Source of the DNA: Candidatus Zophobacter franzmannii
Lineage (GTDB): Bacteria; Cloacimonadota; Cloacimonadia; Cloacimonadales; JAFGVF01
Reading direction: 5' to 3'
Length of the DNA stretch: 7,374 bases
Assembly: GCA_030765245.1 (NCBI GenBank)
Contig: JAVCCX010000432.1
Location: 1-7,374 of the forward strand
Under the pieces are notes generated by a model, which saw nothing but the letters and a program-made list of their open reading frames with translations, was not told the origin of the DNA and did no database searches. Position 1 is the first letter of the stretch. Each line of letters starts with the position of its first letter. Positions 1-6,800 of this stretch are shown piece by piece. The position numbers and the translations under genes were made by a program.

Positions 1-423
1 CTTGTTTTACAAAAACAACTCAAAGGAGCTCCATTCTGCGGTGTCACTAAATGGCTAAATAATAAAAAAGCAATGATTGTATTAAGTCTTCGGGGGGAAA
101 GTGCAGACCATTTTTGGTTTTCTTTTTTCCATGAAGCTGCACATTTAATTCTTCATAAAAGCAAACAGAAAGTCTTTATTGATTCCAATAATGAAGAAAT
201 AAGTGACATAGAAGAAGAGGCTAATAGCTTTGCATCGAACTTTCTTATCCCAGAAAAGTATATAATTGATCTTAAGTGCATAAGGAAACGTAAAGATGTA
301 ACAGAATTAGCAAAATTGTTGAAAATTGACCCTAGTATTGTTGTCGGTCAATATCAACACTATACAGAGAAATGGAGTTTCTTCAATGATTTAAAAGTAA
401 AGTATGAATGGGTAAAAAAATAG
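1..423 (+). CDS. ImmA/IrrE-family metallo-endopeptidase, C-terminal part (5' truncated by window edge)
   Basis: The reading frame is open from base 1 to the TAG at 421-423, giving 140 residues. The ATG at 73 is internal, because the residues before it (GAPFCGVTKWL) already match the family pattern. A zinc-protease motif HEAAH lies at in-window residues 44-48 (bases 130-144). It is preceded by DHFWFSFF and followed by an E-rich ANSFASNFLIP block (residues 71-84), in which one of Glu71-73 is the likely third zinc ligand. The tail (IDPSIVVGQYQH...LKVKYEW) resembles the C-terminus of HigA-like proteins that join an N-terminal XRE helix-turn-helix to an ImmA/IrrE (M78) domain. If so, the full protein would be roughly 350-390 residues, would repress its own operon, and might be paired with a HigB-type RNase toxin upstream. 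Neither the HTH nor a toxin is visible here, so the antitoxin role is inference while the peptidase domain is well supported. The gene converges on the copper operon and has no evident functional link to it. Confidence 0.88.
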   Translation, partial: LVLQKQLKGAPFCGVTKWLNNKKAMIVLSLRGESADHFWFSFFHEAAHLILHKSKQKVFIDSNNEEISDIEEEANSFASNFLIPEKYIIDLKCIRKRKDVTELAKLLKIDPSIVVGQYQHYTEKWSFFNDLKVKYEWVKK

Positions 424-442
424 ACTGTCTATGAACTAAATG

Positions 443-472
443 TAGGGGTGCAGAAATAGGCACCCCTATTTT
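443..472 (+). terminator. Hairpin terminator between convergent genes
   Basis: A perfect 9-bp inverted repeat, TAGGGGTGC (443-451) and GCACCCCTA (460-468), encloses an 8-nt loop and is followed by TTTT (469-472). It starts 20 nt after the stop of the plus-strand peptidase gene, which suits an intrinsic terminator for that gene, although the T run is short. Read from the minus strand, the same stem lies about 40 nt past the stop of the HMA lipoprotein gene, but only CATTTAG follows it. Termination of the copper operon here is therefore possible but weaker. No other gene or hairpin is seen in 424-508. Confidence 0.7.
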
Positions 473-508
473 AATACTTGAATCAATCCTTAATCCACTC
501 TTTATCAA

Positions 509-889
509 TTATTCCATATCTCTATATTTACAGCAACCGGGAAGGGCGGTATAAACTTCATCATCAGCTTTCATCTTATCAGTGTCGTGTCCAACTGTTG
601 AAACAGCCTTATGAACCATCATTACATCAGTTCCTTTTGTTGTTTCAATTGTGAGCATATCAGTTTCCTGATCCCATACTGCAACTTCAACACCTTCTAC
701 GGTCTTAGCAGCTTCTTCAATCCGCCCCTTACACATTCCACAGGCACCTTGAACAGGTATTTCTGTAGCTATAAGTGTGGACTTTTCTAGTTCAACAGCA
801 ACATTGTCTGCCTCTACATTCTTCTGAGCACATCCGGCGAAAGTTAACATTAAGGCTAACAGGGTAACGATTAGTACTATATTCTTCAT
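509..889 (-). CDS. HMA-domain lipoprotein, putative periplasmic copper-binding chaperone
   Basis: The product has 126 residues. Residues 1-20 form a lipoprotein-like signal (basic start, hydrophobic core, FAGC ending at Cys20). Phe at -3 of the lipobox is atypical, so lipidation is likely but not certain. Residues about 42-101 form a heavy-metal-associated (HMA) fold: the loop GACGMCKGRIE carries the CxxC pair Cys50/Cys53 (bases 731-742), followed by VEGVEVAVWD and a VSTVGHDTD end. The tail KADDEVYTALPGCCKYRDME adds a vicinal pair Cys119/Cys120 (bases 530-535), a tail I associate with Bacteroidota HMA proteins. The frame stays open upstream to an ATG at 925, but that start would add a basic stretch ahead of the signal and overlap the previous gene. 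The ATG at 889 has an AGGAG site and begins 2 nt after the adaptor's stop. As last gene of the Cus operon it probably binds Cu(I)/Ag(I) outside the inner membrane and passes it to the pump. A scavenging role is equally possible. Confidence 0.85.
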   Translation of the reverse strand: MKNIVLIVTLLALMLTFAGCAQKNVEADNVAVELEKSTLIATEIPVQGACGMCKGRIEEAAKTVEGVEVAVWDQETDMLTIETTKGTDVMMVHKAVSTVGHDTDKMKADDEVYTALPGCCKYRDME

Positions 890-891
890 TT

Positions 892-2598
892 TTATTCTCC
901 TAGTATCTCTTTTGTTTCTCCGCATTCCAGCATAAGATCACCAAAATACGGGTTTAAAATTTCTTTTGTATTGCTCAGCCACTGCGCTCCTTTGTCATTA
1001 TCTGCCATTGGGCAGAACTGAACAAACATGGGTTTATTGTTAAGTTTGTACATTTTTGCCAGTTCAATAACTTGAACTGAAAGTGGTTTGAAAGCTTGTC
1101 GCTGTGTCTCGATACTTTGACTTTCTACAAGCTGAGAAAGGTACTTTGTTAAGATTAGTTTTCGCGTTTTCCAATCCTCAAGGGCATCACCATAGAAGCC
1201 TGTATCAGATAACTGGGAGATATGCTTCTGCATTGCCTCAGCACTCTTTTGGGAAAGTTTAGGATTGGCATGAACAAGGTTTGTTGTAAGTTGAAAATAC
1301 TTCTGCAAAACCTTGTTTAGGGTTTCCCGATTGAATTTTGAAAGTTGAAGACTCAGATTGTTTGATGGTTCCTTATGCTTCGGATTCATCATGCTTTGTT
1401 TATTCATTAATTGAGCAGAAGCATCGACAGCAAAAGTCCCTGCTGTAACTACTTCTTCTCCCTCTTCGATACCCTTTTTTAAGATATAAAAGTTATCAAG
1501 GGTTTCACCGAGGGTGATCTCCCTGATTTCGAACTCAGTTTCTTCAGCATCGTTAGTTTTTACATATGCAACTGAGGTGTCTCCTGTCCATAGAACGGCG
1601 GATTTAGGGATAATCAAGGCTTTCCTATTTCCAGGAATTGATCCTAAAAGTGTTCCCTCTGCAAGCATGTTTGGTTTTAAAGTATTGTTTTGATTTGAGA
1701 CTTCAGCTCGAATAGTAACAGTGTGCTTCATGGGGTCAACTTGAGGACTGATCCAAACTATCTTTGCTTTGAACTTCTTCCCGAGATAAGCAGGAATTGA
1801 AAATGATAACTTCTGATTAAGCTTGATGAATGGGAGGTCTGGTTCGTAGGCATCAAACTCCACCCAAAGTTGGCTCTGGTCAGTGATGTCATAAAGAGGT
1901 TGCCCATATTTAACATAGTCACCTTGATTAGCATGTAGTCCTGTGATATATCCATCGAACATTGATCTTATCTCAAAGCTTTGAAGTGGTGTTTGCGTAT
2001 CAATAATATTATCAATTTGCTCTTCGTGGACATTCAATAAGCTAAGCTTCTTACGAGCAGAAGTATAAAGAACAGGATTGTCTTCACGCTGTGAATAGGC
2101 ACTTAAGAGTTCCTGTTGTGTGAGGATAAGTTCAGGGGAGTATATTCTTGCTAAAACTTGCTCTTTTACTACCTTTTCACCTTCAGAATAAACAACAAGC
2201 TCTTCTATTCTACCAGCAAAGTAAGCTGCTTGGGTGTTTACAAGTTCAGCATTTGGAACTATTTCTCCTTGAAGCCGGATCTTCTTTTGGACATTTCCTT
2301 TTGTGATGGGAGTAGTTTGTACTCCTGCTAATTCCATAGCGTGTTCACTCATTTTGAAAGTACCGGTAGATGAGTCATTACTGTTCAATGCAGGGATCAA
2401 ATCCATTCCACAGATTGGACAATCTCCTTCAGTTTCTTGTCTGATCTGAGGATGCATTGAGCAAGTCCACTCTGATGAATGGGAATCTTCATGTTGGTTG
2501 CCATTATCTTTGTTACCGTTTCCTAAAACCAGGGATGTAATCAGAATACCTAAGGCGAAATAGATAATCGGTAAGGCATATTTTTTAAAGTTCTTCAT
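892..2598 (-). CDS. cusB: CusB-like RND efflux periplasmic adaptor with N-terminal metal-binding domain and C-terminal DUF3347
   Basis: The product has 568 residues and is the membrane-fusion subunit linking the pump to the outer-membrane duct. Residues about 7-26 are a hydrophobic N-terminal anchor or signal without a lipobox cysteine. Residues 43-69 are a heavy-metal-binding domain (EWTCSMHP...GDCPICGMDLIP) offering Cys46, Met48, His49, Cys60, Cys63 and Met65. The adaptor core spans about 95-395: a lipoyl/barrel strand near GRIEELVVYSEGEKV (129-143), a helical hairpin around 150-205, then FDGYITGLHANQGDYVKYGQPLYDI and the beta-barrel and membrane-proximal domains. A Met/His-containing linker (398-408) leads to a DUF3347 domain (about 422-560) with FCPMADNDKGAQWLS and NPYFGDLMLECGE; Cys529, Met531 and Cys559 could bind metal. 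E. coli CusB is about 400 residues and lacks both end domains. The ATG overlaps the upstream TolC-like stop as ATGA, with an AAGGGG ribosome site 5 nt before it. The adaptor assignment is secure; direct copper binding by the end domains is inferred from their motifs. Confidence 0.93.
   Translation of the reverse strand: MKNFKKYALPIIYFALGILITSLVLGNGNKDNGNQHEDSHSSEWTCSMHPQIRQETEGDCPICGMDLIPALNSNDSSTGTFKMSEHAMELAGVQTTPITKGNVQKKIRLQGEIVPNAELVNTQAAYFAGRIEELVVYSEGEKVVKEQVLARIYSPELILTQQELLSAYSQREDNPVLYTSARKKLSLLNVHEEQIDNIIDTQTPLQSFEIRSMFDGYITGLHANQGDYVKYGQPLYDITDQSQLWVEFDAYEPDLPFIKLNQKLSFSIPAYLGKKFKAKIVWISPQVDPMKHTVTIRAEVSNQNNTLKPNMLAEGTLLGSIPGNRKALIIPKSAVLWTGDTSVAYVKTNDAEETEFEIREITLGETLDNFYILKKGIEEGEEVVTAGTFAVDASAQLMNKQSMMNPKHKEPSNNLSLQLSKFNRETLNKVLQKYFQLTTNLVHANPKLSQKSAEAMQKHISQLSDTGFYGDALEDWKTRKLILTKYLSQLVESQSIETQRQAFKPLSVQVIELAKMYKLNNKPMFVQFCPMADNDKGAQWLSNTKEILNPYFGDLMLECGETKEILGE
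897..901 (-). promoter_or_regulatory. Ribosome binding site that sets the HMA lipoprotein start
   Basis: On the minus strand AGGAG lies 7 nt upstream of the ATG at 889, inside the last codons of the adaptor gene. The position and spacing favour the ATG at 889 over the in-frame ATG at 925. Confidence 0.7.
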
Positions 2599-3836
2599 TT
2601 AGTCCCCTTTGTGATAAGGTAATCCAATTCTGCTTTTGCTATAAGATATTTAACCAATGCCTCTGCTTGTGATATTCTGTTCTTAACAAGTTTGTTATCA
2701 GATACAAGGACATTTCCGAAAGTACTCTCACCGTTTTCAAAGGCAGTAGTTGTTAATGCCAAAATTTGGGATAACTTCTGTCCGATAGCGATGGCAGATG
2801 TATATGTTTGTTCTGCAGTTTTCATATCAGCATCAAACTTGAGATAGGACTGTTGAAGTGTTAGTTGCAGTTTCTCATGTTCAAGTTGAGCTTGTTGGAC
2901 TCGCAGTTCAGCTTCTTTCACTTTAGAATTTAGGGCTTTTCTTTGCCATGGGATGCTTAGACTTATTGAAGCCATAATTGCATCTTTCCCTGCATCAACT
3001 CCATCACCCTGCTTCTCAATAAAAGAATATTCCACACCTAGTCCAAGGCTTGGGAGTTTATTCCGCTTCTGCACTTTCGAGTTTATCACATTTGCCTTTT
3101 CTCTCTCTGCTATTGCAAGGATGAGAGGATGTGACTCTAGCTGAAGCAGGTCATTTGTCCTAAGTTGTATATCAGTTGGGAGGGAAAGGGAGTCTGGTAA
3201 GATTATCTCATGCTCAGGTTTCTGACCAATCAGCAGGTTGAAGTTATATTGAGCAGAGATTTGCATCTCGATGAGATTATCATACTGCTGTTTTAACTTC
3301 ATTTGGGCTATTTGAATATCTAAGACATCTGAGAGGGTTTTGATATCGTTCTCAAAGCCTGTAATAGTATTTGTCTCTAGTAACTCAAGGTTCTTCAGTT
3401 GCTTCTTAAATAGCACGCTTTTAGCTTCTAAAAGGTAAAGCTTATAATAGCTAATTGCAACTTCTTTACTAAGTTTGTTTACTGAATCCTGATATTTCAA
3501 AGATGCAGTATTACTAATGTATTTTGCAGCCTTTCTTTTAAGACCAGGGACTCCCCACTTTGGTAGCATCTGTCGCACTCCGACCTTGCCGAGTAATGCT
3601 CCATTTTTGGTTTCAACAGGGGCAATTGCCCAACCGGCATTGATACTAGGATCGCTCCATGCACCGGAAGAGATGGTCTTTTGTTTAGCTATCTGTATCT
3701 CACTATCTGCATAGGCGATAGAAGGATTATTCTGAATAGCCAGTTGTTGATAGTATTCTAATGAGTTCTTCTCAACTTCTTGTGCATGAATGAGTAAACC
3801 GGAAAGAAGCAGTAATATAGTGATTAGATACTTCAT
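2595..3836 (-). CDS. cusC: TolC-family outer-membrane factor of the copper/silver efflux complex (CusC-like)
   Basis: The product has 413 residues. It opens with a Sec signal peptide (MKYLITILLLLSGLLIHAQ), probably cleaved after Ala18, with no lipobox cysteine. Unlike E. coli CusC it is therefore not obviously a lipoprotein. The mature part shows the outer-membrane efflux pattern of two similar halves: LEYYQQLAIQNNPSIAYADSEIQIAKQKT near the start, long amphipathic coiled-coil helices, and a second-half LRVQQAQLEHEKLQLTLQQSYLKFDAD. It ends in FENGESTFGNVLVSDNKLVKNRISQAEALVKYLIAKAELDYL, typical of the TolC C-terminal helix. Three copies would form the barrel and periplasmic tunnel. The length is somewhat below the 450-470 of proteobacterial members. 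The start is an ATG overlapping the cusA stop as ATGA, with AAGG 8 nt upstream inside the end of cusA. Its position between pump and adaptor genes identifies it as the dedicated exit duct of this complex. Confidence 0.92.
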   Translation of the reverse strand: MKYLITILLLLSGLLIHAQEVEKNSLEYYQQLAIQNNPSIAYADSEIQIAKQKTISSGAWSDPSINAGWAIAPVETKNGALLGKVGVRQMLPKWGVPGLKRKAAKYISNTASLKYQDSVNKLSKEVAISYYKLYLLEAKSVLFKKQLKNLELLETNTITGFENDIKTLSDVLDIQIAQMKLKQQYDNLIEMQISAQYNFNLLIGQKPEHEIILPDSLSLPTDIQLRTNDLLQLESHPLILAIAEREKANVINSKVQKRNKLPSLGLGVEYSFIEKQGDGVDAGKDAIMASISLSIPWQRKALNSKVKEAELRVQQAQLEHEKLQLTLQQSYLKFDADMKTAEQTYTSAIAIGQKLSQILALTTTAFENGESTFGNVLVSDNKLVKNRISQAEALVKYLIAKAELDYLITKGTK

Positions 3837-6800
3837 ATTAGTTTCCTTTCCTCACGCATTGAGTAAAGAACAGGGATAACAAAGAGCGTGATTAACTCAA
3901 TTGCCATACCTCCAAAGATTGGGATAGCCATAGGAATCATTATATCTGAACCTCTGCCAGAGCCTGTCAAAACGGGAGTAAGAGCTAGAAGTGTGGTGGC
4001 TGTTGTCATTAGACAAGGTCGAACTCTACGGAGTCCTGCTTCAATTACAGCGGTCCTGATAGCTTTTTTGGTCTCAGGATGTTCTTTCTTAAACACCTGA
4101 TTCAGGTAGGTTGCAATCAAAACCCCATCATCGGTCGCTATGCCAAAGAGGGCAATAAAACCAACCCAAACAGCTACACTAAGATACACAGGGTGAATCT
4201 GGAATAGAGTCCGCATATCTGTCCCTAAGACGGAGAAGTTTAAGAACCAGTTTGTGGAGTAAAGATGTAGCATGATAAATCCTCCGGCAAAGGCAACACC
4301 GATTCCAGTAAAGACCATCATGGAAGTAGAAAAGCTTCTAAATTGCATATACAGAATTAAAACTATCAGGGCTAAAACTATAGGTATGACGATGGAAAGT
4401 CGTTTGTTTGCCCTTAGTTGATTCTCATAATTACCAGTGAAACTATAAGTAACACCGGATGGTAACTTTAACTCACCATCTTCGAGTTTTGAGGTAATAA
4501 AGTCCCTAGCCTGTTCAATAACATCAGCGTCTGAATAGTTAGGAAGCTTATCAAAGATAACATATCCTACGAGAAAAGTATCCTCACTTTTTATGACTTG
4601 CGGACCACGAGTATATTTCACTTCTGCAAGCTCACTAAGCGGGATGAAGATTCCTTTTGGGGTAGAGATTTTAAGATTCATAAGTGATTCAGGAGAGTCA
4701 CGATAATCACGCGGATAACGAACCCGAATTGAGTAGCGTTCTCTTCCCTCAACTGTCATTCCTGTTCTTATTCCACTAACTGCGGTCATCAAAACAGTCT
4801 GCACATCTTCTATCTGGAGTCCATATTGTGACAGAGCTTCACGATCCCAAATAACTTCAATATAAGGTTTGCCAATTAGACGATCAGCAAAGACCGATGC
4901 CTTATTGATCGATGGTACCTGTTGAAGTGTTTTCTCAACCTGCAGGGCAAACTTCTCAATATCACTCTGGTCATTTGCTAAAATCTTTATCCCCATTGGG
5001 GCACGCATTCCGGTTTGGAGCATCACTAAGCGGGTCTCGATAGGTTGCAACTTAGGCGCAGATGTCACACCCGGTAAGGATGTCGCCTTAACTATTTCCT
5101 GCCAGATATCATCAGGAGTTTTTACTTCATCACGCCACTGACGGAAATATCTCCCGTGTTTGTTTGGAATCAGTTTCCCATCTTCGTCATAGATAAATTG
5201 CTTCTTTTTATCAACCGCAAAACGAACCTTTCTCCCGTTCTCATCAAGTCTATATTCTGATTTATATTGGATAACATTTTCATACATAGAAAGGGGAGCA
5301 GGGTCTAAAGCACTATTGACTCTTCCTGCTTTACCTACAACCATTTCAACTTCAGGGATTGCTGAGACTGCCATATCTAATCGGGATAAGACTTCTTTAT
5401 TCTCTTCAACACCGGAATGAGGCATTGAGGTTGGCATTAAGAGGAAAGTACCTTCATCAAGAGCAGGCATAAACTCGCTTCCAATTCCCGGTAGTGTATG
5501 GTGGAGAGAACTCCATAACTTGGTTGGCCGAATGTCTATCTTAAGTATGTCAAAACCTACAGCTACCCACCCGAAGAGTCCACTCCATCCCAGCCAGATA
5601 AGTAAACCCCATAAGACAAGGGTACTTGGAATTGCCAGGAATGCCTTCTTGTGGTCAAGTGCCCAGGTAAGTACTCTTTCATAATTCTTTCGGAACAACC
5701 AAAAACCTCCTAAGAGGGATAGTTGAACAAAAGCAACGAAGAGGAAGTTTACGAAAAGGGAGCGATTGGGACCAAGTGGGAGCCAGCGTTTTGCTAAAAA
5801 CCAAAGAACCAAGAATGTAATTGTAATCAGGTCAATATGCTTTAAACGAGGGACGGAGAGTTTCTTGAGAATCACTAAGAGATGTATAAATCCAATCAAC
5901 AAGATAATCACACCGGCCAAAGTGTCGATTCTAAGCAAGACGAAGGTACCAATCCCAATCAGTAGCATCTGTTGAAGGACTCTAAGATTAATCTTCTGCA
6001 TTTTCCTGGTTCTGAAGATTAGGTCAGCCAGAGTAGGCAGAATTAAAAGAGCAACAAATAATGACCCGGTCAAAACATAGGTCTTTGTGAAAGCAAGGGG
6101 GCGGAATAGCTTACCCTCAGCATGTTGCAGTGTAAACACAGGGATAAAACTGATAATAGTGGTTAAGATAGCGGTGATGATAGCCGGAGTCACCTCCATC
6201 ACAGCATCCAGGACAAGTTTGGTAGAGTGAACTCCTTTTTTAAGAGTTCTAAGAATATTTTCTATCATCACAATGCCGACATCTACCAGGGTGCCGATTG
6301 CGATTGCAATACCTGAAAGTGCTACAATATTAGCTTCAACCCCTGTATAACGCATCAAGATAAAACTAAAAAGAACAGCTATTGGGATTATGAGTGAGAT
6401 CAGTGCGCTGGCACTTATATTCATCACCATCAGGATGATAACCAGAATAGTTACGATAATTTCAAGGATTAATGCATCTTCAAGGGTTCCGAGGGTTTCC
6501 TTTATTAAGCCTGTACGGTCATAGAAGGGGATTACCTTCAACTGGGATTCCCGTCCATCAGAAAGAGTCTTACTAGGTAGCCCCGGTGATATCTCTGCTA
6601 TCTTCTCTTTTACTGATTCGATGACTTCCATGGGATTTGTCCCATATCTAGCGACGACTACTCCACCTGTAACTTCGGCACCGTCTTTATCTAAAATCCC
6701 TCGTCTATTAGCTGGTCCAAGAGATACATGGGCAAGGTCTTTAATCCTGAGTGGTGACCCATCCATTGATTTCACAAAAGCCTCTTCGATGTCTGAAATG

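Noticed and set aside
73..423. ATG at 73 as the start of a complete 116-residue peptidase gene
   Set aside because: The frame is open to base 1 and the upstream residues fit the family, so this Met is internal and the gene is cut by the window edge.
424..508. Possible promoter or small RNA in the convergent intergenic gap
   Set aside because: The 85 nt lie between two stop codons and contain only the hairpin. No start, promoter-like pair or second structure is convincing.
890..925. Upstream in-frame start for the HMA lipoprotein at 925
   Set aside because: It would put a basic 12-residue extension before the signal peptide and overlap the adaptor gene by 34 nt. The ATG at 889 has its own AGGAG site and a normal signal start.
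1758..1955. Minus-strand 65-codon open frame inside the adaptor gene
   Set aside because: It lies entirely within a well-supported gene in another frame and shows no recognisable domain or plausible context.
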